DNA from: an uncultured bacterium
Lineage (GTDB): Bacteria; Actinomycetota; Coriobacteriia; Coriobacteriales; Atopobiaceae
DNA: 64,000 nucleotides
Assembly: GCA_905214865.1 (NCBI GenBank)
Contig: CAJMNO010000006.1
Coordinates: 1-64,000 of the forward strand
Reading direction: 5' to 3'
Shown: positions 24,831-32,500 of the stretch, piece by piece
Layout: every line of letters starts with the position of its first letter
Position numbering within the stretch: position 1 is the stretch's first letter
Program-made: the position numbers and the translations under genes
Notes under the pieces: generated by a model
Databases searched by the model: none
What the model was told of the DNA's origin: nothing
Seen by the model: only the letters and a program-made list of their open reading frames with translations

Positions 24831-26441
24831 CTAGCCCCTCTTGGCCTGGAGGCGGGGGAACAGCGCGTCGCCCTTGGTGACGGGGACGGAGGAGGCGAGG
24901 CCACCCCACTCGCAGACGGCCGCGAGGTCGTCCGTCTGCGCCTCTCCGCCAAGGCTCATGCGGCGAAGGACCTCCTCCGAGGTGCTGGGCATGAAGGGCG
25001 CCAGCAGGTGGGCGCAGATGCGGATGGACTCGAGCAGGTTGGTGATAATGTCCGCGAGCTCCTGCGCGCGGGCGGGGTCCTTGGCGACCGCCCAGGGCGC
25101 GGAGTCCTCGATGTAGTGGTTGGCGGCGTGCACGAGCTCCATCACCACGTCCTTGGCTGCCACGTACTCGAGCTTGTCCATGTGCTCCGCGTAGCGCCCC
25201 TCGATGCCCAGCGCGATGCTGCGGAGCGGGTTGTCCCTCTCCGCCCAGCCGTCCGCGAGCTCGGGGGTCTTGCCGTCAAAGTACTTGGCGCTCATGTTGA
25301 GGGAGCGAGACACCAGGTTGCCCCAGCTGTTGGCCAGGTCGGCGTTGTAGACCTGCTCCATGCGGTTGAAGCTGATGGCACCGTCCTCGCCCGGGACGCA
25401 GTCGGTCATGAAGTAGTAGCGGTACCCCTCCACGCCCAGCATGTCGATGACCTCGCGCGGCGCGATGGCATTGCCGCGCGACTTGGACATCTTCTCTCCC
25501 TTGCCGGTCTCCTCGTTGCGCACCATGAGGAAGCCGTGCGCAAAGACGTGCTCGGGCAGCGCCTCGTTAATGGCCATGAGCATGGCGGGCCAGATGACGC
25601 AGTGGAAGCGGATGATGTCCTTGCCCACGATGTGGTACTGGGCCGGCCAGCGGCGGGCGAACTCCGCCTTGGCCTCGGGGGTGTCGACGCCATACCCAAC
25701 CGCCGTCATGTAGTTGAGGAGGGCGTCAAACCACACGTAGGTGACGTGCTTGTCGTCGAAGGGGACCGGGATGCCCCAGTCAAAGCTCGTGCGCGAGACC
25801 GAGAGGTCCTGGAGGCCGCCCTCGACGAAGCTGCGGACCTCGTTCATGCGGAAGTCGGGCTGGACAAAGTCGGGGCGCTCGTCGTACAGCTTGAGCAGGC
25901 GGTCCTGGAACGCGGAGAGCTTGAAGAAATAGGACTCCTCCTGCACGCGCTCCAGGGGACGGCCGCAGTCGGGGCACAGGTGCTGGCCCTCGGTGTGACG
26001 CTCCTCGTCGGCCTTCGACACCTGGGTCTCGGTGAAGTAGGTCTCCTCGGGCACGCAGTACCAGCCGTCGTAGCTGCCCTTGTACAGGTAGCCGGACTCC
26101 CTCATGCGGTCCCACAGGTACTGCACGGCGTGCACCTGGCGGGGCTCGGTGGTGCGGATGAAGTCGTCGTTGGAGATCTCGAGCTCGCGCCACAGGTCCT
26201 TGAAGAGCGGCGCCTGGCTGTCGCACCACTCCTGCGGGGTCATGCCGTGGCTGCGCGCTGCCTCCTCGACCTTCTCGCCATGCTCGTCCATCCCCGTGAG
26301 GAACTTGACGTCGTACCCCGCGGCGCGGCGGTAGCGCGCCTGGACGTCGCAGAGGATCGTGGAGTAGGCGGTCCCCAGGTGGGGGGCTGCGTTGACGTAG
26401 TAGATGGGGGTGGTGATGAAGAAGGACGGCTTGTCGCTCAT
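24831..26441 (-). CDS. metG: Methionine--tRNA ligase
   Basis: A 536-residue class I synthetase that charges tRNA-Met. The HIGH box appears as PHLGTAYS (20-27) and the KMSKS box as EKMSKSRGN (about 314-322); the knuckle region with CPDC supplies a Cys pair for zinc. The anticodon-binding helices run to the end and there is no C-terminal Trbp/EMAP dimer domain, giving the shorter bacterial form. ATG 26441 has GGGAG upstream. First gene of the metG-rsmA-tatD operon with its own promoter-like sequence upstream. Confidence 0.95.
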   Translation of the reverse strand: MSDKPSFFITTPIYYVNAAPHLGTAYSTILCDVQARYRRAAGYDVKFLTGMDEHGEKVEEAARSHGMTPQEWCDSQAPLFKDLWRELEISNDDFIRTTEPRQVHAVQYLWDRMRESGYLYKGSYDGWYCVPEETYFTETQVSKADEERHTEGQHLCPDCGRPLERVQEESYFFKLSAFQDRLLKLYDERPDFVQPDFRMNEVRSFVEGGLQDLSVSRTSFDWGIPVPFDDKHVTYVWFDALLNYMTAVGYGVDTPEAKAEFARRWPAQYHIVGKDIIRFHCVIWPAMLMAINEALPEHVFAHGFLMVRNEETGKGEKMSKSRGNAIAPREVIDMLGVEGYRYYFMTDCVPGEDGAISFNRMEQVYNADLANSWGNLVSRSLNMSAKYFDGKTPELADGWAERDNPLRSIALGIEGRYAEHMDKLEYVAAKDVVMELVHAANHYIEDSAPWAVAKDPARAQELADIITNLLESIRICAHLLAPFMPSTSEEVLRRMSLGGEAQTDDLAAVCEWGGLASSVPVTKGDALFPRLQAKRG

Positions 26442-26469
26442 GGGGTCTCCCGATTCCTGATGGCGGAAC

Positions 26470-26490
26470 GTACAACGGGGGCAATTGTAC
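26470..26490 (-). promoter_or_regulatory. Inverted repeat and -10-like box upstream of metG
   Basis: GTACAA (26470-26475) and TTGTAC (26485-26490) form a dyad with a 9-base spacer. On the minus strand TACAAT (26484-26489) inside it would be a good -10 box, about 40 bases before metG. No clear -35 is seen. Regulation at this dyad is inferred. Confidence 0.4.
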
Positions 26491-26530
26491 TCTGGGAGCC
26501 ATGGAGACCCGCGGGAGGCGGACTCAATCG

Positions 26531-26569
26531 AAAAAACACCCGCCATGCGCCATGGTTTCCAGCGGCGGG
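26531..26569 (-). terminator. Intrinsic terminator after rsmI
   Basis: On the minus strand CCCGCC...GGCGGG, with an inner CCATG/CATGG hairpin, is followed by TGTTTTTT, about 30 bases past the rsmI stop. This is the clearest U-tract terminator in this part of the window and separates the GH5-rsmI unit from metG. Confidence 0.8.
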
Positions 26570-26597
26570 CGAGAGGAGCGGGGCGACGGGGCGACGC

Positions 26598-27482
26598 CTA
26601 CGACCCGCTGGCAGCCCGGAGGACGCACTCGTACACCTGGGCGCGCGGGATCCCGTACCGCTTGGCGAGCGCCTTGGCGAGCGCGCTCTTGGGCTCGCCG
26701 GACGCGAGCCCCTCCGCGATCGCCTCATCCAGGGTCGGGAGCTCGGCCGACACGGCCCGGGCGTTGCGCAGCTCGTCCTCCCCCGGCGGGGCGATGACCA
26801 CCACGCACTCGCCGCGCAGGCCCTCCCGCTCCGCGACCTCGCGGGCGAGTGCGGGGGCGACGTCGCGCACGACCTCCTCGTGCAGCTTGGTGAGCTCGCG
26901 GACCAGGGCGACGCGACGCGACGGCATGACCTGCGCCACGTTCGCGAGGGTGGCTGCGACCCTGTGGGGGGACTCGTACAGCACGATGGCGCCGGGAATC
27001 GCCGCCAGCTCGCCCAGGCGGCGCAGCTGGTCCCCCCGCTTGCGGGGGAGGAAGCCCTCGAAGAAGAAGTGCTCCATGGGGAGGCCCGACGCAACGAGGG
27101 CGCAGGTGACCGCGGACGGGCCGGGGATGACCTCGACGCGATGGCCGGCATCCAGCGCCGCGTCGACCAGCTGCTGGCCAGGGTCGGACACGCCGGGCAT
27201 GCCGGCGTCGGAGGCAAAGGCCACGCGAGCCCCCTCGTCCAGAAGGGAGAGGACCCTCTCCACGCGGTCGGCGATCACGTTCTGGTCGCACCGCTCCAGT
27301 GGCACCCGGATGTCAAAGTGGGAGAGGAGCCTGCCCGTCACGCGCGTGTCCTCGCACAGCAGGAGGTCGGCCTCCGCGAGCGTTCGCAGGGCACGCGGAG
27401 AGGCGTCGTCCAGGTTGCCGATGGGGGTGCCCACCATGGAGAGGAGCCCGGCGCCCCAGGTTGCGCCGCCCTCCCCTAGCAC
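26598..27482 (-). CDS. rsmI: 16S rRNA (cytidine1402-2'-O)-methyltransferase
   Basis: About 294 residues of the tetrapyrrole-methylase fold. RsmI methylates the 2'-OH of C1402 in the 30S P-site. Family signature blocks: LSMVGTPIGNLDDASPRA, LLLCEDTRVTGRLL, VAFASDAGMPGVSDPG, VEVIPGPSAVTCAL, and LPRKRGDQLRRL. The GTG start at 27482 overlaps the last codons of the GH5-like gene; the next ATG (27437) would cut the first beta strand, so GTG is preferred. An intrinsic terminator follows. Confidence 0.92.
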   Translation of the reverse strand: MLGEGGATWGAGLLSMVGTPIGNLDDASPRALRTLAEADLLLCEDTRVTGRLLSHFDIRVPLERCDQNVIADRVERVLSLLDEGARVAFASDAGMPGVSDPGQQLVDAALDAGHRVEVIPGPSAVTCALVASGLPMEHFFFEGFLPRKRGDQLRRLGELAAIPGAIVLYESPHRVAATLANVAQVMPSRRVALVRELTKLHEEVVRDVAPALAREVAEREGLRGECVVVIAPPGEDELRNARAVSAELPTLDEAIAEGLASGEPKSALAKALAKRYGIPRAQVYECVLRAASGS

Positions 27483-28519
27483 AACATCCCCCGCTCGAAC
27501 GTGGCGAGCGAGACCCGGGCGTCCCACCCCGCGAGGCGCCCCTCCGTCTTCCAGGTCTGGAAGAACCAGGCCGGGCAGCCGGAGAACATGGAGATCTGCT
27601 CGGAGATGAAGACGCGCTCAAGGGCGATGCGCCCCTCGGGCGTGGTGGAGGAGTCCGCGAACGGGAGCGACCCGGACCACTTGCCCACCATCACGGGAAG
27701 GCCGCTGCGACGCGCCTGGTCGAGCTCCTTGCGCGAACGGTCGGCAAGCTTGCGTATGGCGGTGGGCCCGATTGACCCCACGTTGTCGAAGTAGCGGTAC
27801 AGGTGGCAGTCGAGCCAGGCGTTGTGGTAGCGGCGCTGGGCCATGAAGCGTCCCCAGGCGCCATGCTGCCCGGCGTCCGGGACGATGACCATCACGTCGT
27901 CACCCGCGGAGGCACGGATGCGGTCGTACGCGTCACGGTAGTAGTTGCGCAGCACGTGGAGCGGGACGCCGTCGCTGAGCGTGAGCCCGCGCCGGACCTG
28001 TGGGTTGGGGTCGTCCGCAACCTCGATGCCGGCAAGGGCCGCACGCGTGCCGTAGCGGTCGCAGAGCATCCCGATGACGTCGAGCATGTCCTCGCGGTAC
28101 GAGGCGAAGTCCCCATGGTTGCGCACGAGCTCGGCCTCGACCCCCCGCACGCCCGGGTTGATGCAGAGGTCGAGCACGATCTTGAGGCCAATCTCGTCCG
28201 CCCAATCGAAGGCGTCGTCCACCAGCTCGACGCATCCGACGAAGGGGCCGGGCGTGGGGCCGTCTTCCCCAAAGACGTACCAGGGGACGGGGAGGCGCAC
28301 GGCGTTGAACCCGCGCGAGGCGATCTGCAGGAAGTCCGCCTGAGACATGAAGTCCGCGCGATGGGCGCGGACGAGTCCCCGGTAGTCCTCACGACCGATG
28401 GCGCTGACGAGCGCCGCCTCGTCGAGCACCCCGGAGTCGACGAAGAGCGAGGGGGTCACCCACGGCTCGAGCGTAAGCCAGCCCGTGAGGTTGACTCCGT
28501 GAAGCGGTCGCGCCGACAT
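27476..28519 (-). CDS. GH5-like protein lacking both catalytic glutamates
   Basis: About 347 residues with the TIM-barrel pattern of GH5 exo-beta-1,3-glucanase/cellulase proteins: GVNLTGWLTLEPW at the start, FNAVRLPVPWYVFG, KIVLDLCINPG, and CHLYRYF. In active members the acid/base is the Glu of NEP and the nucleophile the Glu of VGEWS. Here the matching segments read VADDPNP (about 165) and VGKWSG (about 278), so both Glu are missing. It is therefore likely a carbohydrate-binding or otherwise non-hydrolytic relative. AAAGGAG precedes ATG 28519; rsmI is coupled downstream. No signal peptide is seen, so it is probably cytoplasmic. Confidence 0.75.
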   Translation of the reverse strand: MSARPLHGVNLTGWLTLEPWVTPSLFVDSGVLDEAALVSAIGREDYRGLVRAHRADFMSQADFLQIASRGFNAVRLPVPWYVFGEDGPTPGPFVGCVELVDDAFDWADEIGLKIVLDLCINPGVRGVEAELVRNHGDFASYREDMLDVIGMLCDRYGTRAALAGIEVADDPNPQVRRGLTLSDGVPLHVLRNYYRDAYDRIRASAGDDVMVIVPDAGQHGAWGRFMAQRRYHNAWLDCHLYRYFDNVGSIGPTAIRKLADRSRKELDQARRSGLPVMVGKWSGSLPFADSSTTPEGRIALERVFISEQISMFSGCPAWFFQTWKTEGRLAGWDARVSLATFERGMLC

Positions 28520-28574
28520 CGTCGCTCCTTTCATCGTGCGAGGTACGAGGTAATTTGCAGTATACCGTTGCAAA

Positions 28575-29852
28575 CTAGCTTGTTCTAGCTTGCATGGCGG
28601 GGTTGCCTCCGCCAGCTCCGGGTCTTGCGGCACCTCTGTGCCCGCCCGGTTCACGCTTCGCCGGGGACTGCCTCGGGACCATGGGGCCCTCCGGTCTCAC
28701 GTCCCCTCCACGCGCGTTTAGGGTCTCCGGGGCACTCCCGGCGACCATGATGTTAATCGCGGCGTTGAGGTCGCGGTCGATGGTGAGGCCGCACACGTCG
28801 CAGTGGTACGTGCGCGCGGAGAGGGGCAGCTTGGCTTTCACTGTCCCGCATGCCGAGCACGTCTTGCTGGACGGATAGAAGCGGTCCACCACATGCAGGG
28901 CGACCCCGGCCCTCGCGCACTTGCGCTCGAGCTCGCGGCGGAACTCCCCGAACGATGCGTCCTCGATGGCCTGGGCGAGGTTGTGGTTTGCCACCATGCC
29001 CGCCACGTTCAGGTCCTCGATCGAGATCTCCGAGTAGCCCCTGGCGAGACGTGTCGTGAGCTTCTCGAGGTTGTCGCGGCGCTGGTTGGCGATGCGGGCA
29101 TGGATGCGCTGGACGCGACGCCTTGCCCTGGCACGACGCCTTGACCCCTTCTGTCTGCGCGAGAGGTCGCGCTGGGCCCTGCGCAGCCGGGCGAGGCCCC
29201 TCCGATAGCTCCTCTGGTTCTCGACCACGGTGCCGTCGGAGAGCGTGGCGAGACGTGAGATGCCAAGATCCACCCCCACCGAGGGGCCCCTCGGCTGGGG
29301 GGAGGCTGCATCCGGCCGCTCGACCGTGAGCGAGGCGGACCAGCGGCCCGCGCGGCACGAGACGGTCATCCGCGTCACGTGGGCGCCACCGACCCGCCGC
29401 GCCACGTCCTCCATGCAGTGGACGCGCCCTATCCTTGGCAGCCTGAGGGCCTTGGGGTCGTCGGCGATGAGGCCGAACGAGCCGGTCGTGTAGGCGAACC
29501 TGGGCGTGGCCCTCGCCTTGCCCTTGAACCTGGGGAAGCCGACGGCCCTCCCCCTGCGCCTGCCGCGCCTGGCGTCGAAGAAGGACCTGAGCGCACGGGA
29601 CAGGCACTCGAGGCCGTAGGAATAGGCCTCCTTGGAGTTGTCCGCCCACCAGGGGGCGAGGGCGTCCTTGTTGGCATTCCACCAACGGCGAAGGGCGTAG
29701 TGCGAGAGGTCGGGCCTTTCCCCTGCCTCAAGCTGCCCTTTTACGTGGGCAAGCCCGGCATTGTAGGCAAAGCGGGCGGCGCCCGCGTGCGACAGGAGCA
29801 TGCGCGCCTGCCTGGGCGTGGGGTCGAGCACGACCTTGACGGCCTCAATCAT
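28575..29852 (-). CDS. tnpB: TnpB, RNA-guided nuclease-family protein of IS607
   Basis: About 425 residues. The OrfB N-terminal region (VKVVLDPTPRQARMLLSHAG) is followed by a RuvC-like domain with its three acidic positions: D in VGVDLGISRL, E in SIEDLNVAGM and D in DRDLNAAIN. An intact zinc ribbon (CSAC...CDVCG) sits before the last Asp. Such TnpB proteins are known to act as omega-RNA-guided DNA nucleases. Any such RNA would have to overlap the 3' end of this gene, because the stop codon lies inside the element's terminal repeat. The ATG overlaps the tnpA stop by eight bases. Confidence 0.92.
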   Translation of the reverse strand: MIEAVKVVLDPTPRQARMLLSHAGAARFAYNAGLAHVKGQLEAGERPDLSHYALRRWWNANKDALAPWWADNSKEAYSYGLECLSRALRSFFDARRGRRRGRAVGFPRFKGKARATPRFAYTTGSFGLIADDPKALRLPRIGRVHCMEDVARRVGGAHVTRMTVSCRAGRWSASLTVERPDAASPQPRGPSVGVDLGISRLATLSDGTVVENQRSYRRGLARLRRAQRDLSRRQKGSRRRARARRRVQRIHARIANQRRDNLEKLTTRLARGYSEISIEDLNVAGMVANHNLAQAIEDASFGEFRRELERKCARAGVALHVVDRFYPSSKTCSACGTVKAKLPLSARTYHCDVCGLTIDRDLNAAINIMVAGSAPETLNARGGDVRPEGPMVPRQSPAKREPGGHRGAARPGAGGGNPAMQARTS

Positions 29853-30432
29853 CGCAGCTCGCCGCCTCGAGGGCACGCTCGGCGCGGTGCTTGGCGGCAC
29901 GCCTCCCATAGAGCCTCGCGCAGAAGGAGGTCAGCGCCTCGGTCATGTCGCGCACGAGGTCATCGTCGAGCTCTGTGTCGTCCACGACGATGATGCGACG
30001 CCCCTGGGCCGCGAGCGCGCTCTCGATGAGTCCCGCGTTCATGCGGGCGAGGCGGTCGCGATGCTCGACGACGATGGTGGTGACGGCAGGGTCCGCGAGG
30101 AGGCGGCTGAGCTTGCGCCGCCGGTCGCTCATGCCGCTTCCGACCTCCGTGACCACCTCGGGCTCCACGGCCCCCAAGGAGATGGCAAAGGCCTTGAGGC
30201 GGTCGGCCTGCCTTTGCAGGTCCGCCCTCTGGTCGCCCGAGCTCACCCTGGCATAGCAGACGATGCGCCCGCGGGCGGGAGCCTCCAGCGGCGCCTCGTA
30301 CTTCGGGTCATGCACAAGCCAGACGCCGGTCTGCGTCTTTTCGACGGGCACCGGCATCTTGCCCTCACGGCACCACTTCCACACCGTCTGTTCGTTGAGG
30401 CCCTCTCGTTCGGCCCATTCCCTGGCTCTCAT
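29845..30432 (-). CDS. tnpA: IS607-type serine recombinase TnpA
   Basis: A 195-residue transposase. The N-terminal MerR-like helix-turn-helix (AREWAEREGLNEQTVWKWCR) is followed by a resolvase/invertase catalytic domain with CYARVSSGDQRADLQRQ (nucleophilic Ser in VSS), VTEVGSGMSDRRRKLSRLL and VVEHRDRLARMN. IS607 TnpA forms tetramers and moves the element through a circular form with little target specificity. Full length with no frameshift. Confidence 0.93.
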   Translation of the reverse strand: MRAREWAEREGLNEQTVWKWCREGKMPVPVEKTQTGVWLVHDPKYEAPLEAPARGRIVCYARVSSGDQRADLQRQADRLKAFAISLGAVEPEVVTEVGSGMSDRRRKLSRLLADPAVTTIVVEHRDRLARMNAGLIESALAAQGRRIIVVDDTELDDDLVRDMTEALTSFCARLYGRRAAKHRAERALEAASCDD

Positions 30433-30646
30433 AGGGTAAAGATTAGCATATTAGAACAAGCTATTACAAGCTATTTAGCTAGCAGATTGCTAACCTCGAC
30501 CCCGGACAATGGGTGCTTCGTGCCGCAAGCTGGCCAAGAGTGGCTGAAGGAGGCCGGCGACGGCATGCGGGGCGGTCCCTTCTCCATGGCTTCGCTATCC
30601 TCTTTTGGGAGAATGGGGAAGTCCGCATGCGAAGACGGGAGGGGCC

Positions 30647-31060
30647 TTGGTTCGTGACATCGTGCGCTCGCGCATCCTGCTCGCCCGCCCCTCCCGGCCG
30701 GCGACCGCCGACGACCTCGCGATAGGGGCCGACCTTGCCGACACGCTCGCCGCCCACTCGGACGGCTGCGTGGGCATGGCAGCCAACATGATCGGCGAGC
30801 AGGTCCGCGTCATCGCGGTTCTCGACCGCCATGGACGACCACGCGTGATGTACAACCCCAGCATCGTCTGGCACGAGGGTCCCTACCAGACGGAGGAGGG
30901 CTGCCTCTGCCTCGAGGGGACCAGGCCCGCCTCCAGGTGGCGCCGCATCGCCGTTGAGTACCAGGACTCGTCCATGCGAACGAGGACGGGGCGGTTCAAC
31001 GGCATTGAGGCCGAGGCGATCCAGCACGAGATCGACCACTGCGACGGAGTGGTGATCTAG
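30647..31060 (+). CDS. def: Divergent peptide deformylase
   Basis: About 137 residues, shorter than the ~165 of standard deformylase. It would remove the formyl group from new proteins at the ribosome exit. The HExDH metal motif is intact (QHEIDHCDGVVI at the C-terminus), but the other two boxes differ: motif 1 reads GCVGMAANM where most have GxGxAAxQ, and motif 2 reads EEGCLCLEG where most have EGCLS. The TTG start at 30647 follows GGGAGGGG and matches the family N-terminus (VRDIVRSR); an in-frame ATG at 30605 is possible but adds unrelated sequence. The stop shares a base with the next gene start. Confidence 0.8.
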   Translation: MVRDIVRSRILLARPSRPATADDLAIGADLADTLAAHSDGCVGMAANMIGEQVRVIAVLDRHGRPRVMYNPSIVWHEGPYQTEEGCLCLEGTRPASRWRRIAVEYQDSSMRTRTGRFNGIEAEAIQHEIDHCDGVVI

Positions 31061-32421
31061 TGGCGTCGCGCGACCAGGGTAGGGACAGGCGCCGCTCGTC
31101 CGGGACGCCCCGGGGGAGGTCGGCGAGCCCTCGCTCGAGGGGTGCCGCGCGCCCCTACGGCGAGCGGACGTCCTCGGGTGGGCGCCGAACCGACCGCTCG
31201 GAGGTCAGGGGCACCGCCCGCCCCGCCACGCGCCCGTCGAGGAGGACCGCCACGCCCCGCGAGGCACCGCGCCGGACCCGCGAGGAGCGTCCACGCCCCC
31301 GCCCGACGCGCGCGCCCGGAGAGCCCCGCCGCACGCAGCAGCGCCCCGAGCGCAGGAGGGAGCAGCCGTACGCGCGCAGGTCGAGCGAGGACCGCGCCAT
31401 GCGTACCGCGAACGAGGCCATCGCGAACCAGCGGCCAAACCAGAGGGAGCAGATGCGCCGCGAGCGCAGGCGGAAGCTCCTTCTCCCCATCGCCCTCGTC
31501 GCCGCAGCGATCGTCGTGGTGGTGGCGGTGACGGTGACGCACCCCTCACTGCTGGCGCCACAGGAGGAGACCAAGGTGGAGGACTCGTCCGCGCAGGACC
31601 AGAACGCGGACATCTCGCAGCCCAACGGCCTCGTCGGCCTGCAGTTTGCCGCCGCAGACAGCCCGACCCTCCTGAAGCAGCCGTACGACTGGTCAAACCT
31701 GGACACCAGCGGCTCCTACTACAGCTATGCCGTGGACGGGAGCACCGAGTCGGTGCTGGGCATCGACGTGAGCCAGCACCAGGGCGACATCGACTGGAAG
31801 AAGGTCAAGGCGGCCGGGATACGGTTTGTGTACCTTCGCGTGGGCTACCGCGAGTCGATTGGCGCAAAGGTGTGCGCCGACTCAAACTTCAAGCAGAACC
31901 TGAGCGACGCCAAGGCGGCGGGGCTCAAGGTTGGGGTGTACTTCTACTCCCAGGCGACGACCGAGGACGAGGCCCGCGAGGAGGCGGACCTCACGCTCCA
32001 GATGCTCGACGGGGCCTCGATCGACTATCCGGTCGCCTTCGACTTTGAGCCAACCAACGACTCCAGCGGCACAAGGGTCTCGAACCTCTCCGCCGACCAG
32101 ATGACGAAGGTGGCCAAGGCGTTCTGCAACAGGATCTGGAGCAGCGGCTACTCCACGATCATCTATGGCAACTCCGCGGACCTCTCGCTCTACAACCTGA
32201 GCGACCTCGCAAAGTATGGCTTCTGGTACGCGGAGTACGGCTCGCATCCCACGATGGACCTCAACTTTGCGCTGTGGCAGTACACCGACGAGGGGACCGT
32301 GGACGGCATCGAGGGCAACGTCGACATAGACCTGGACCTCTCCGCCGCCAACGACGCGATCTCGGTCACCAAGAGCGGCGAGGACGCGAAGGCGGCACCC
32401 TCGCCGTCCGGCAGCGACTAG
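31060..32421 (+). CDS. Membrane-anchored GH25 lysozyme with Arg/Pro-rich cytoplasmic tail
   Basis: A 453-residue protein. Residues 1-138 are very basic and disordered-looking (Arg/Pro/Thr/Ser), then one membrane helix (about 139-160), a linker, and a GH25 muramidase domain (about 233-435) outside the cell. The family start VLGIDVSQHQGDIDW and the catalytic pair in VAFDFEPT (Asp 328, Glu 330) are present, so it should cleave peptidoglycan between MurNAc and GlcNAc. The GTG start overlaps the def stop (TAGTG). A paralogue lies at 33774. A role in wall growth or division is inferred. Confidence 0.88.
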   Translation: MASRDQGRDRRRSSGTPRGRSASPRSRGAARPYGERTSSGGRRTDRSEVRGTARPATRPSRRTATPREAPRRTREERPRPRPTRAPGEPRRTQQRPERRREQPYARRSSEDRAMRTANEAIANQRPNQREQMRRERRRKLLLPIALVAAAIVVVVAVTVTHPSLLAPQEETKVEDSSAQDQNADISQPNGLVGLQFAAADSPTLLKQPYDWSNLDTSGSYYSYAVDGSTESVLGIDVSQHQGDIDWKKVKAAGIRFVYLRVGYRESIGAKVCADSNFKQNLSDAKAAGLKVGVYFYSQATTEDEAREEADLTLQMLDGASIDYPVAFDFEPTNDSSGTRVSNLSADQMTKVAKAFCNRIWSSGYSTIIYGNSADLSLYNLSDLAKYGFWYAEYGSHPTMDLNFALWQYTDEGTVDGIEGNVDIDLDLSAANDAISVTKSGEDAKAAPSPSGSD

Positions 32422-32471
32422 CCGCTGGGCGAGACGGCGCGCCGCCGCAAGCCGCAGGTGACATCACGACG

Positions 32472-32492
32472 CGCATGGCCTGCCGCCATGCG
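32472..32492. terminator. Small hairpin between GH25 and aldo/keto reductase genes
   Basis: CGCATGGC and GCCATGCG form an 8-bp perfect stem with a 5-base loop between two convergent genes. It could end transcription on either strand, although no U-tract is seen. Confidence 0.4.
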
Positions 32493-32500
32493 AGACGAGC

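Larger units (their letters stand above)
28571..30475 (-). mobile_element. IS607-family element with tnpA and tnpB
   Basis: About 1.9 kb. It carries a serine-recombinase tnpA and a tnpB with overlapping frames, the standard IS607 layout. Each end has two CAAGCT hexamers spaced by four bases (28577-28592 as the complement; 30457-30472 forward), and the 12-bp TAGAACAAGCTA lies inverted at 28576-28587 and 30452-30463. Ends were placed from these repeats and gene limits, so the exact borders are uncertain. Both genes look intact. One end lies only about 50 bases upstream of the GH5-like gene. Confidence 0.85.

Noticed and set aside
24300..27479. A 1059-codon plus-strand open frame across metG and rsmI
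   Set aside because: Antisense to metG, rsmA and rsmI; low-complexity translation and no ribosome site.
30520..30600. tRNA-Ser-like sequence (GGCCAAGAGTGGCTGAAGG) near the IS607 end
   Set aside because: No acceptor-stem pairing and no T-loop GTTCRA at the expected distance, so it is not a tRNA; a remnant cannot be shown.
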